A stretch of DNA of 64,000 nt from NCBI GenBank assembly GCA_013368315.1, contig JAACJM010000138.1, positions 157,640 through 221,639 on the forward strand, written 5' to 3'. The notes below the pieces were generated by a model, which had not been told where the DNA came from, searched no databases, and was given only the letters and a program-made list of their open reading frames with translations. Source of the DNA: Tetrapyrgos nigripes (taxonomy: Eukaryota > Basidiomycota > Agaricomycetes > Agaricales > Campanellaceae). A program made the position numbers and the translations under genes. Each line of letters opens with the position of its first letter. The stretch's first letter is position 1. Positions 22,301-32,805 of this stretch are shown piece by piece.

Positions 22301-23569
22301 AGAGCCATTAACCACTCAGCTCAAGGACAACAATGCAAAGCTCAGGCTGGCGGACGCAGATAGTCGACTAGGGATGAACGACAACGATGCAGAACGGCGA
22401 GCCATCATGTTGGCTTACAGACAAGATTTCAACAACAAAGACCACATGCGTACACTTGTTGCACGGATCTGGGCATACGATTTGAGTGAGTAATAGTGCC
22501 TGAGCTGGGTCGTGAGCGTTAAATTCAAAGGCATTCTTTCTACAGAACATTGCACCAAAGGGCAGCTGAAAACCATGAGCTATGGCGTTTCATTTCAGCA
22601 AGAAAGCCTACGCGCACAAAGTGAAGATGATCGATTGGCCAGAAGATGTCCCTTTCCCCGACAAAGCAAAGCAACTTAAGAAGCCGACTACGGAACAGAT
22701 CATCAAGGCCAGATGCGAGTATATGATTGCGTGGGGCACGAGCGAAGATGCCAGAACTGAGGCTGATGAGGAGGTGCTGGCGGCAGGTCTGACAGGGGCA
22801 AGAATTGTAAGCTGGAGTGATGGTGAGTGATCATAAATTATTAAACGCGCTGTCGTCATTGTAACTGAAGAATTCTATCTTCTGTTGTTGACAGAGGAGT
22901 GCAGTGCACCTTTGGCCAAGCAAGGGAAAGTGCATCTCATCAGCAACGTCAATGGAGATGCAGTGCTTACTGTGATGGATGTATTGGATGAGGTGGAGGA
23001 AGGCGAAGATGACGATCAAACGGTTGAAGAAAACCACACTGAAGTCGACGGTGGAGATGTCAGTGACATGCCTGCTCAGCCTCAACGGTCAAACACCCGA
23101 ATGACGATGATATCCCGTTCCAGTTTCGCTTGGACAGCAAGACCTCAATAGTGGGAAAGCAAAGACAACGGAGCAACCAACTTCCAGCCGACCACCTGTC
23201 CCCAGAGGAATGCAAACTCAGAGAACGACCTCGAAGCAGCCACCGCCGACCCAAGTGACTCGAGGGAGCAAGCCAAGGAAAGCAACACCGGGCCCACAAG
23301 ATGATGCACCAACAGAGGACGAGAGTCCCTCTCGTGCACGATCCGTACGACATCGACATCAACCAAGCCCCAGGAAGCTAGCTGTGGAGGTGAAACAGGC
23401 GGAGTTGGCTGCTTCTGGCGTCAAAGGAAATGTGGATAACCATAGTAGGATGAAGCCTCATGGAGGTGAAGAGGATTCCCATAAAAAACATAAGAGAAAA
23501 CAGGAGGTGAAGGAGAAGGAAGAGGAAGAAATGCCCCCGAGAAAGAAGAAGAGAGGAATGGCAGAGTAA
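19391..23569 (+). CDS. Long element-borne protein with 48-residue repeats and acidic/GK tracts
   Basis: Starts at ATG 19391 (MKRWTRAAANAEATLLK). Domains in order: a basic N-terminus; a Glu-rich region; four tandem 48-residue repeats with PVSTPSGVGSRTNAES (20007-20560); an intron from the GTATGT at 20577 to TTGTCTAG near 20634; a long acidic region with VVGSNTGLG and two EEEQF(L/V) repeats; a Gly-Lys run near 21490-21550; a probable globular domain with NPWNAWLAWMAD and LGKEWQNVDARWKALMPYVN (21650-22110); further exons at 22175-22490, 22590-22830 and 22890-23150; and a Lys-rich tail ending at 23569. The frame must shift near 21620, by a small intron or an indel. Function is unknown. The basic tail and tryptophan-rich core suggest a DNA- or chromatin-associated protein, like the divergent cargo gene in element B. 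Confidence 0.55.
20007..20560 (+). repeat. Four 144 bp tandem repeats in coding sequence
   Basis: Units start at about 20007, 20151, 20295 and 20439 with exactly 144 bp spacing, keeping the reading frame. Each encodes a 48-residue unit rich in Ser, Thr, Pro, Ala and Glu, probably disordered. Units 2 and 3 are the most alike, which suggests duplication of the central units last. Confidence 0.9.
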
Positions 23570-23989
23570 TTGGTGTTGAGTTGGGTTATGGTGGGATATC
23601 CTTTGACTCCTTTCTTTGGATGTGTCTCTGGTTGTTTTGTGCTTGCCGTGGTTGGTTGTCTCTGTTCTTCGTTGACTTGGGCTTGCCGTCTCATGTTCTA
23701 TCTGTGGCACATACATGTTATTTTACAATTTCTAAGATACACCTGTTTTATGTAATATTCTATTAATCAAATGACATGGTCTATAAGAGTGTACATGTTT
23801 TTTGACCTTCGCAGAAGGTACAGCAAGATCAGCAGCTCTTATGCTTAAGCTGGGCTGGAAATCTGATATGAATTGCTCTTGTAATAAAGAGAAAATATAA
23901 AGGAATGTGGTATGGTGCATGTGAAAATCTGATATGAATAACTCTTGTAACAAGGAGGTAAGTTAGATCGGGAATGCGGATTTGTTCTG
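23570..23989. other. 3' region of the long repeat protein
   Basis: TG-rich sequence after the stop codon, then AT-rich sequence containing a short diverged direct repeat (AAATCTGATATGAAT near 23862 and 23927). No gene is recognised. Confidence 0.4.
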
Positions 23990-24305
23990 GAGGTAGGGAA
24001 TTCCCTGGTACAGATATTCCACTGACAAAGGGAATTCCCTGGCATAAATTTGGAGGAAGGGAATTCCCCAGAATGCATGAGGAGGGAATTCCCAGTCCCA
24101 TCACTGGGGAATTCCCTTGGGTTGAGGAAAACTGGCAGTAGGGAATTCCCTGGGACCTCAGGCTGCTTAAAGTGGGGAATTCCCTGCAGTTCCCAGTCCT
24201 CCAGGGAATTCCCTTCAGTTCCTCAGTTGTCCAGGAAACTCCCTGGAGTTCCCAAATCCCCTGGGAAGTCCCCATAGTTCCCCAGTTCAGCAGGGAATTC
24301 CCCAG
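23990..24305. repeat. Right subterminal array of GGGAATTCCC palindromes
   Basis: About eleven copies of AGGGAATTCCCT or near variants lie at roughly 23997, 24030, 24058, 24083, 24107, 24139, 24175, 24203, 24232, 24262 and 24291, with a mean spacing near 30 bp. Units differ in the spacer words (AGTTCCCAG, CTCAGTT). This mirrors the array at 6373-7000. Confidence 0.85.
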
Positions 24306-24726
24306 AATCCCTGTTCTATAAGGTAAAAGTATTGATTAGCATGGTTGAAATGATAAACAAAATGTATTTGGCAGCTGTAAAGTAAGATGTGGTGTCTGAA
24401 CTAGTGTTAAGTCAATATAATTCCAGTAATTATGTGCTTGCTCATTCTTGGAGTTTGGAATTGAAGAGTAAAGTGCAATGTCATTTTGTGTTTCTATTTG
24501 TGTTTATGTTAAGTTTGCACCTCTGGTGTACAGTGAGATGTGTGTGTAACATGTGATGGAGGCCTGCAGCAGAAACAGCTCAATAATTTGGGTATTATTT
24601 GGACTGTGCTAAAATGTTTTTATGGGGTGGAGTTGCAAAGCTGGAGATGTCAAAAGAAAGAATATATTGACCTGTCCCAGAGAAACAAATGTTTTTATGA
24701 TCTAAGTGTCTGGGGAGTTGAATGTG
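24306..24726. other. Spacer between right array and right terminal repeat
   Basis: T- and G-rich non-coding sequence. No open frame of note and no repeat other than isolated GT-rich words. Confidence 0.4.
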
Positions 24727-24836
24727 ATTTCCCTGGGGGAAGTCCCTGATGGAGCCAGGGAAGTCCCTCTGGCCAGGGAATTTCCCGGGAATTGCCTCTA
24801 CCTAGAGGTAAAAAGTGTATCAAATGTTCAGTCTAA
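24727..24836 (-). repeat. Right terminal inverted repeat of element A
   Basis: Inverted match of 6263-6372. It ends CAAATGTTCAGTCTAA on the plus strand, contains GGGAATTTCCCGGGAATT and GGGAAGTCCCT, and has the same order of words as the left copy. Confidence 0.85.
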
Positions 24837-25432
24837 CATGACCTAGAATATGGTTGCCTGAGTTGGCATAAGGGAAGGTGACTCTGACTATTCAATGACA
24901 ATCATCTGATGTATGTCACGGAAAAGGGTCCTCCAGAGCTTGCTTCAAAACCTGTACTGGGGACAATCTAGACATTGATGTGAGATTCCACAATGAAATT
25001 AAATTTCCTAGCAAGATGTAAGTAGTGACATATCACCCAAGCAGCAATTCCATTCCCTTTCACTACTTTAACGGTGTCATCAATAAACTGCCTGCTGGAG
25101 TAAAACTTGGACTGTGTTTGTCTATTGACCAAGAAGATGTCACTAGTTCCACCCTTTATGTCAGCTGCTGGGATTCTGTTGGGAAGAGTAGCCCTGTTAA
25201 GACGGGCAATAAAACAAAGTTTGCCAATGGAGGGTTCTGCAGTAGTGCTAGATAGTAGGTAGGGGGTTAAAAGTTAAGATGGCAGTCTTGAGCCTGAGTG
25301 ACACAACAGTCAAACTCACAATGTAGCCATGTGAATAGCAGGATCTCCATTATGGGCGAGGTAATATCTAGTTGATGAAAGGCGTCAATTGAGGATCACA
25401 CAACTTCTATGTAGAGGGAAGATCTAGATGGC
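24837..25432. other. Flank to the right of element A
   Basis: No gene supported. A 76-codon plus frame at 25025-25255 starts at GTG rather than ATG and has no recognised domain. Confidence 0.35.
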
Positions 25433-25717
25433 TTACTGTGTCAAAGTGCTTGTTGTACAAGTGATCAAAATAATATTTGAACTAGGTTGAGATGAGCTAC
25501 ATGAAGCACTGATACCCGAAGCAATCTGAGAGTGCTTGCCAGACTGGTCCTGGGCTTGGATCCCGTTGAAAAGTATGGATGTGATATCACCATTGGTACG
25601 GTCAACTGAGGTGTCGACATTCATATTGTTGTCAGATGTAGTGATACCGAAACTGAGGACAGAAGGCAACAGCAAGGCTGCATGGACCAATGCCATGCTC
25701 AGGAATTTTCTGATCAT
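25433..25717 (-). CDS. Candidate small secreted protein, 94 residues
   Basis: Starts at ATG 25717. The first 20 or so residues (MIRKFLSMALVHAALLLPSV) form a classic signal peptide: a short basic head, a hydrophobic core and a small-residue cleavage region around LSFG. The mature part is short, Ser/Thr/Ile/Asp-rich, with two cysteines (SASCSSS and ITCTTS). A TATAAAA box lies on the minus strand at 25786-25780, about 63 bp before the start, and a pyrimidine-rich leader separates them. The frame may extend by splicing at its 3' end, since the C-terminus (STLTQ) is not distinctive. The family is not recognised. It could be one of the many lineage-specific small secreted proteins of mushrooms. Confidence 0.5.
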   Translation of the reverse strand: MIRKFLSMALVHAALLLPSVLSFGITTSDNNMNVDTSVDRTNGDITSILFNGIQAQDQSGKHSQIASGISASCSSSQPSSNIILITCTTSTLTQ

Positions 25718-25779
25718 TTTAGTGACCAGGTGGGGAGTTCAAGGTAAGGCTGGTTGCATCCAGGTTGAGGGAGGGTGTG

Positions 25780-25786
25780 TTTTATA
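25780..25786 (-). promoter_or_regulatory. TATA box for the small secreted protein
   Basis: TATAAAA on the minus strand about 63 bp upstream of the ATG at 25717, within a smooth promoter-like layout. Confidence 0.5.
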
Positions 25787-25914
25787 GTGTTGTAAGAAGT
25801 GAAAGTGAAATGCCTTGGTTTTTCCATATCCAATTTCCAATTGGCAAACAGAGACTGATAATGGTAAATTAGGTGAGAGGCACCAGACCACAGTTGTATG
25901 CTGGTCCAAGTGTT

Positions 25915-26385
25915 GAAAAAATCAATCCAGAAATTGCACATTTTCACCCAGATTTCAGATGTTTTGTTCCAGAAATTCTGGTAGGTTGTCTGGATATACT
26001 CATGCTATTCAATCTGGATATCCTGGCCAGTGGATCCAGATTGTCTAAAGACTAAGAGGGTGGCGCCAAGAAAGAGACCAAACACAGAAAGCCTATGCAC
26101 CACATGTCATCCAACTTGGTCCCTCCTGCATCTCAAGGTATGCTCTCTCCATCTCAGATTACATCATAGAGCACTCTAGGATGTGTGGGAGGGTAACACA
26201 GAAGTCAACTGATGAATACTGTGAGACTATGCTGTCCAAAACGTTGAAAAAATAAAATTTCCAGATATCTATCAGTACCATCTGGAAATTCAATTGTCGC
26301 TCCCAGATCATTTGGAGAGTATCAATCCAGATTTAAACAGCATCATTCTATCCAGAAATTGAGAGATTCTTCCCAGAAATTCATA
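25915..26385. repeat. Cluster of CCAGAAATT / ATCTGGA words
   Basis: Within 470 bp there are about a dozen copies of TCCAGAAATT, CCAGATT or their complements (AATTTCTGG, AATCTGGA), including TTCCAGAAATTCTGG at about 25969. Related words recur at 29425-29480. The pattern resembles the subterminal palindrome arrays of element A but with a different word, so it may mark the end of another DNA element. Confidence 0.45.
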
Positions 26386-26426
26386 CCAGAGTTTCCTCAT
26401 GGAGTATGTGCAATGGCAAAGCCTGC

Positions 26427-28083
26427 TAATAGGTGCTAGGAACTACACCCAAACACAAAACCGTATACAAATGTAAATGAGACGAGTGTTCCGAGTAGTC
26501 AGAGTACTCAAACTCCCAGTTTATTTGTACTATAAGTACTTTTGATTGGGGTTTTTCAATGAAGTTAGTGCTTAGCATGTGACACAATAAACACAAGTTT
26601 AACACCAAATCAAACACTTGTAGGCCACAGTTGCCTTAAAATCAAACACTTAATAGACCAAAAGGTCAACACAAAGATCACAGTTATAACCACAAAATGT
26701 TCAATTTAAACTCTATTATCTCCAACACAATGTTTATACTCGTAGAGAGTGCAGTTAAGTTTGTTTAGAAGCTTTAGCTGTGTTTCACGTCCTCTACTAT
26801 TGCTAGTGAGATCCAATACTCTACAGTACACAGTACATGGCTTGGGTAGCTACTTGTAATATCTGGTCCTTTTATATTACTTGCAGCTACAACTATACGG
26901 TTACTTATTTCTTTTTGATGTCTGCTAAAAGGTACATAGAGAAAATACAAAACAAATCGAAAAGTCCACTAGCGAGTTCTACCTATTTCCTCATAAGTAA
27001 AGACTTGCTTATTAGGGTATACAGAAACCATTCAATATTATCTAAATATTTGTAGGAACTTTCTTCAGTCCTCTTTGTAAGCCATCTGGTGTTTTCGTGT
27101 ACCGTCCTGGTTTAGCAAGCATCACATCTCTGACTCAGAACGCTCCACTTATGACTGCTAGGTCTCTCATACATGTCCTTACACTAGGGGTGTAGGGCTT
27201 TCTCATAGTTTCTTTATTCTGTTTGGTTTTCCTTTCCCTTTTCTCCGATCTTGCTTTATTCATGTCCTATGTATTGCCAACAGTCTATTACTGCATCCTA
27301 CATATGAGCCCAGCTCTTCTGCAGTCCTGTTTGCATACTTATTCATCCTTCAATGCTTTCAATGCCTAGCTAGACGATTACTGACAGATTTATCCTTATC
27401 CAGAAATACCGTTACCCATTTGGGTTGTATTCCGATCATTTGGATGTACTGTGACTTAGCACTTCTGTCCCTTATATCACTGTGTAGAGATGTCTGTTCA
27501 CTATCCCCTCTGTACTGATGGATAGCTGAACTCTCTGGGATCCCATACATATATACTTTGTCCTACTTTTGTCCACATGTACCTTTACAGATACTTAAGA
27601 TTCCCTCGAAGCAGTCTTAGGATTACAGGATTTACCGATACATAGATCTAGACCTAGCATGCTTGTCCACATGTCCAATCTTAGCACTGTCTTCTCTGAT
27701 TGACCTTTCAGCTGAGGATTGTGCTGCTTACACATTCCTATGCCCACGAATAGGGGCCATCTCACGCTTCACTGTCCCTTTAGATCACACTAGTGGTACT
27801 AGTCATTATAATAGGATTCGAAAGCCTTTGTAGGCTATCTTTATTATTTGGTGGGTCTGCAATCATAACTCCAACTCATACATATCTATCATAGTACTTA
27901 GAATGAGTTGTTTCTCCATCCATAAGCACTTAATATTATTGTACCGTTGTTTTCTAGTCCTACTAGGTATTAAGTAGCAGTTCAGGGCTCACCCTAGTCC
28001 TCTTATTCCCTTAAATAACGTCAAAGACTGATATTATGGACCAAAATCGAAGTATGTATACAGCGATTTTGTACAGTGTATCA
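26427..28083 (-). repeat. Solo-LTR-like repeat, copy 1 (about 1.66 kb)
   Basis: Non-coding repeat that aligns end to end with 30012-31726 at clearly diverged identity. Shared blocks include GAGTGTTCCGAGTAGTCAGA near the left end, TGGCTTGGGTAGCTACT in the middle and CCATCCATAAGCACTTAAT near the right. Read on the minus strand it begins TGATACACTGTACAAAA. The flanks show CTGC on the left and CCAC on the right, which could be a decayed 4 bp duplication of CCGC. It probably is a solo LTR in minus orientation. Confidence 0.6.
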
Positions 28084-29789
28084 CCACATGGGAATCAATT
28101 CGGCATGTCCTGTTCACTCTCCGTCACCATTTAAATGCATCTTGCTCTGATGTATACATGTATACTAACCTGAGAGTAGATCCATAAATAAACCCATGAC
28201 TCTGCCTGGGAAGTAAATCAACTGGGGAAAGGTGCCACTGCTTTGCATGGTAAGATACGAGGCCCTTTCCCAGTGAACATTTCTTATCAGTGGAGTAGCC
28301 TAGGGCTACTCTAGAGAGGGATGCCTCAGTCCAGTGGATACTCATTCCATCAGCATCATGATAGATCATAGAAAGTTGTTTTCTGCAGGGATGGGTCTCT
28401 ATCAAACTATATTAACTGCCAACATACTGCATGCATCTCTTGTTCTCAATTGATTTAGTGGCCCTTCCCTTCCAGTGGGTACAGGTTTTCAGGTGGGTAC
28501 AATTACATTCAAAAATACCCATGGGGTGGCTGCACTGTTCATTACTGCTGAACTATCTCATACTGAACTATCTGATGCCATTAAGTTGGTTGTTATCTAT
28601 CTTTCTACAGCCACACATGCACAGTCAGTTTTAACAAGGAGTAGTAGTAATTGAAGCTCAAAGTTTATCAGCTCGATAATTGGCAGTTGAAAATAGGCAG
28701 AAAGTAGACTGAGGCCCTGGAATCCCGAGAATCGAGATGACACTGTTTGACTTGACTCCTTGAGTGGAGCATGAGTTTGCACTGATTTTCAAGATGAGGC
28801 TGTTCTACATGACTCCTATGAGTTGAGTATCAAGCAGCATCAACCTGTACTCATTTCCATAGGGTCTTGTGCAGTGGTACATGATGATCTTTTCTAGTGG
28901 ATTGCAACATGTTACTCAAGAATTTCAAAAGGTGAATGATAGGCAGGTCATGGGGAGCCCTGAAACAGCGACTCCCCTGGGTATATGAAGGAGATGTGGG
29001 CCACCACTGTGTGTGGCAATAATGAGGCCCAAAGGAAAGGAAGTGATTGGCAAGTGCTAAATGAGTGCTGTCAACTGTTCAGTACTGGCTTTGACTATCA
29101 GATTCTGAGTTGGAAATTAATGAGAAAATTGTATATCTAATGCATAGCCACATGCAGAAGCCTCAGGTTATAGGAAAGTCTCTAAAGGGCCTTGTAACGC
29201 TGTAACCCTTATGGAAGCGTGAGCAGCAATGAGCAGCAATGAGCAAGTGTGAAGGATGATGGGTGTCAAATGGGTGTCAAGGGAGGATATAGGGTTAGAA
29301 AAAATTTTAATGTGTTTAGCTTTATAATTTACACAAGTCCCATGGGAATTATTTTTGTAATGAGTATCCTTTCACTTGAAATGGATTGCAAACACATTCT
29401 GTCGTATTGAGCAGACAGCGGAAAATTTATCCAGAAGAGCTTACAAATAAATTTTCTGAGTCAGGGATGTCCAGAAGGATTAAGATATGACTACCCAAAG
29501 CACGTCGTATCAGACGAGGACAGAGCCAACACCCAGAGACTGAAGGTCAAGCAAAGGCTGCAAAAGACAGATGCAAACAAACTTGTATTTATAGGTAGTT
29601 CGAGTAAAGACAGTGGTACTTGGTTTTTGGTTGGTGATGAATAGAGAATTTTTACAATGTGATAGTTGACAGTATGGATGAGGGTATGTAAGATGTTAGT
29701 CACATAGAGGAACTGTGGTGTAGACGACTTGTGATGATAATGAAAGGTATAGATAGTAAACTGGTGTAAGATGACATTGGGGAAATGGA
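28084..29789. other. Non-coding stretch
   Basis: No supported gene. A short GAGCAGCAAT tandem duplication lies near 29221. AT-rich sequence around 29280-29480 may be the 3' end of the DIRS-like element read on the minus strand. Confidence 0.35.
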
Positions 29790-30011
29790 TTATACACCAA
29801 GACGTTGGTGTAGTTGCTTGCGTGCATAGACCTTGTCAATGTGGATGGATGCACAGGTGTGGAGGTCTCCAGTACCTAGTGAAGGCACTGGATTTCCATC
29901 TGCCACACATCTTGACATACTCAGGGTCGACACCATCCTGAAGGAGAGTTGTACCTCCAATGCAGAAGGAGTGTCCTGTGAAGTGAGGGTAGCCTTCAGC
30001 TGCCCAGACAT
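29790..30011 (-). pseudogene. Tyrosine recombinase, C-terminal catalytic part (DIRS-like)
   Basis: The minus frame reads NVWAAEGYPHFTGHSF then CIGGTTLLQDGVDPEYVKMCGRWKS with a final SAFTRYWR. These are the hallmark boxes of tyrosine recombinases: the H-x-x-R box (here HSFC, so the Arg is replaced by Cys, codon TGC or TGT in place of CGN), the GRW box and the terminal nucleophile Tyr in RYW. Such enzymes cut and rejoin DNA in DIRS and Crypton elements. The N-terminal half lies at 31727-32460, beyond a 1.7 kb insertion, so the gene is broken. The Arg-to-Cys change fits CpG decay. Confidence 0.75.
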
Positions 30012-31726
30012 TAATAAGTAGTCTTTGGTAAATATGTACTTTATGTACTAAAAACACAAAAACCTTTATACAATCTTGAAAGAAGACGAGTGTTCCGAGT
30101 AGTCAGAGTACTCAAAGTCTCAACCAATCTTGTACTATAAGAACTTTTGTGGGGGTTTTGATAACACTTTTGCGCTAGCACGCAAAGACACAAATATAAC
30201 ACCAAATGGACTAACAAGCCCCAAAGATCTAACACAGTTTTTGAAGGCCACAAATGCCTTAGTTCAAAATCACAAACACACACACACAAAGACCAAAGGT
30301 CAAACACAATAAGTTCACAATTTTATAACCACACTTGTTAAATTTTATAGACACTTGTTATAACCAACACACAATTTATACTCTTTTGGAGTGCAAGGTA
30401 AATGATAGAAGCTTTAGTCCAGTGTTTCATGTTTCCACTAATTACTAGCGAAATCCGGTACTCTACAGTACGTGGCTTGGGTAGCTACTAGTAATACCTG
30501 GTCCTTTTATACTACCGGTAGCTACAACTATACAGTTACTGCTTTAATTTGAATGTCCGCAAAAAGGTACGCAAAGAAAATTACAAATGCACAATAAAAT
30601 CGCTAGCAGGGTCTACCTACTTTCCTCGTAAGTAAAGTCCTGCTATATCGGTATCTAGAAACTGTCCGTTCATTATCTAAATTTTGGTTAGGGATTTCTT
30701 TAGTCCCTCTTGCTTAATCCGTCTCGTTATTCTGAGTACCGCTCTGGTTAGCGCAGCCAGTATTGCTGACACACCAAGCTCCACCTATGACTACAGTATC
30801 CACTAGTGCACCTTTCGCTAGGAATATACTCGTGTAGCCGTAGTTTCTTTAGGCCACCGTTATTCCCATCATTCAACCTTACTCGTCTAACGCCAGGCCG
30901 CCCCTGACTAGGTAAGTACCATATTTATCTTCTACTAGAGTCCAGCTCTATGTAGCACTTTATTCTACCTTCCTAGCGTTGTCCTACACTCTTCAACACT
31001 TTTTCTAGCGTTTGCCAAGCATATAGTCCCAATCTGGAAATACTGTTACCCATTCAGGTCGTATTCCGATCTTTCAGATCTGCCGTGTTCTAGCGCTTCT
31101 ATCCTCTATATCTCTTTATAGAGTGTCCTGCTAGGCATCCCTTCTTCATAGTTAGATTCCTGACATTTCTAGGGTTTTATACATATACATATTGTCCTAC
31201 TTCTGCCCACAGATGCTCTGTAGGATCCCATAATATTCCTCCAATACTCTCGGTACCTTCAGAATCCACCAATCTCATAGATCTAGACCCTAGCGAGGCT
31301 AGTTCCGAATGTCTGATACCGCTATAGCCTTTCTGATCAGCCTTCGGCCGAGGCTTGTGTTGTGTGCACGTCTGCCCTTGCTCACGAATAGGGGCTATCC
31401 CTACTTCACCATCCCTTTGAGTTACCTTAGTGGTACTAGTGGTAGTAATAGGATATGTTTATAGTCCCTTAGGACCTCTATCTATATCATTACTTGGGTC
31501 TGCTATTACCACCTTGGATAATATACATCTATCATAGTACTTAGAATGAGCATACCCATCCATAAGCACTTAATTGTTATTATATTATCACTTTTCTAGT
31601 CCGCTAGGTTTTAACTAGCAGCTCAGGGCTCACTCTAGTCCTTATATTCCCTTAAGAGATGTCAATACTGCTTTATTATGGACTACGCTAGGTGTTTTAC
31701 TACTGCAAGTTTTGTCCGGCGTATCA
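30012..31726 (-). repeat. Solo-LTR-like repeat, copy 2, inserted in the recombinase gene
   Basis: A 1.7 kb non-coding repeat matching 26427-28083. It interrupts the recombinase frame exactly between LCNDV and WAAEGYP. On the minus strand it starts TGATACGCCGGACAAAAC and ends near CTACTTATTA. The left flank shows ACAT (30008-30011) and the right flank ACGT (31727-31730), consistent with a 4 bp target duplication in which one CpG has become CpA. Confidence 0.65.
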
Positions 31727-32460
31727 ACGTCATTACATAGGGATAGGAAAAGTGATTTCATCATGACTTTGAGGCTGCCATTTTTGTCTCTGTACAACAT
31801 GAGTGGGTCGTTGGGAGAGAGATTATTGGCCCAGACATGATGGTGAGTGGCCTTGGTTGTGTTGAGAGAACTGTGGTATGTGTGTATGTGGATGTGGTCG
31901 CCTCTGGATATGGAGGTTTTGGTGCTGGAGAGGAACATAGACAGGGGGCTGTGTTTGGACTCAGGAGTGGGAGGTGGCAGTTTGACAACATCTTGTACTT
32001 GTGGGTGCTTGGTGGGATTGAAGAGGTGAGGATCTGAATGACGTGGTAGGATCTCACTGAGATAGAGTTGACCCAGAAGGCTACACTTGGCTGCTGTGTT
32101 GGTGCATTTGTGGTTGCCATGAGTCGAGGTGGACCATGTGGTGTGGCAGCTACACATCATGTCTCATGTAATGGGGGGACATTCAGGGTGGTGTGAGGAT
32201 GATGGGGATTGGCGGTTGACTCCAGTGAGTGTTTTGCATAGAAGATCAGCACCTTGCCATCTGAACCCTAAAGTTGTGTGCCATGTCTTGAGGGCACTCA
32301 GTTTGGCTTTGACAGTTCCTCCAGCCAAACGTCCCAGGAAGGATGCTGCGAACTCACACAGCACAGCCTCAGGAGCTGGGAGAACCTCATCAGGGTGTAG
32401 TCCCATGTCATTTGCCCACACAGCGAATTCTGTAATGGTGAGTTGTTGTTGACAATGTGT
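31727..32460 (-). pseudogene. Tyrosine recombinase, N-terminal part (DIRS-like)
   Basis: The minus strand encodes the core-binding region (FAVWANDMGLHPDEV, FLGRLAGGTVKAKLSALKTW, GADLLCKTLTGVNR) and, after a frame change near 32160, the start of the catalytic domain (LLGQLYLSEILPRHSDPHLF). Helical bundles of this kind precede the catalytic half of fungal DIRS/Crypton recombinases. The fragment ends at SLFLSLCNDV, where the solo-LTR-like insert begins. Stops and frame changes show it is dead. Confidence 0.7.
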
Positions 32461-32805
32461 TTTGGGCTTGACAGCTCCTGCTATGGCAGCTGCTGCTGGA
32501 TTGGAGTGTGCTGAAGTTTGGTTTGTCAGTGAAACGGGGTGGAAGGGAAGTGGATTGTTTAGAAGGGCATGTTTTGAACTGGGTGGGAGAGATAGAGCTG
32601 CTGTGAGGCATCATGGAGATAGTATGTGTATGGATGATGGTAGAGATGGGAACAAGTTGGACAGTTGATGGAGTTTGCGTGTGAGTTTGGTGCTTCACTT
32701 TAAGATTAGTCAATTGTATGGAATTTCTTGTTTGGGTTGTATTAAGGTACATAATTTTACAGGGAAGTTGTTATCTGGTGAGGTACAATGACAGCAAGAA
32801 GTGGT

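Larger units (their letters stand above)
6263..24836. mobile_element. Element A: giant CxC1-KDZ transposon with SPT5-like cargo
   Basis: The segment is delimited by the inverted repeats at 6263-6372 and 24727-24836 and by mirrored arrays of GGGAATTCCC-like palindromes just inside them. It contains a CxC1-class KDZ transposase, two small plus-strand proteins, an SPT5-like KOW protein, a strong hairpin and a long repeat-bearing protein. A KDZ transposase close to one end plus cargo is what a large fungal KDZ element would look like. The unit status is inferred from the paired ends. No target duplication was found, and the internal hairpin at 17.6 kb leaves open that two adjacent elements have merged. 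Confidence 0.6.

Noticed and set aside
25025..25255. 76-codon plus-strand frame
   Set aside because: Starts at GTG, has no recognised domain and no promoter-like flank.
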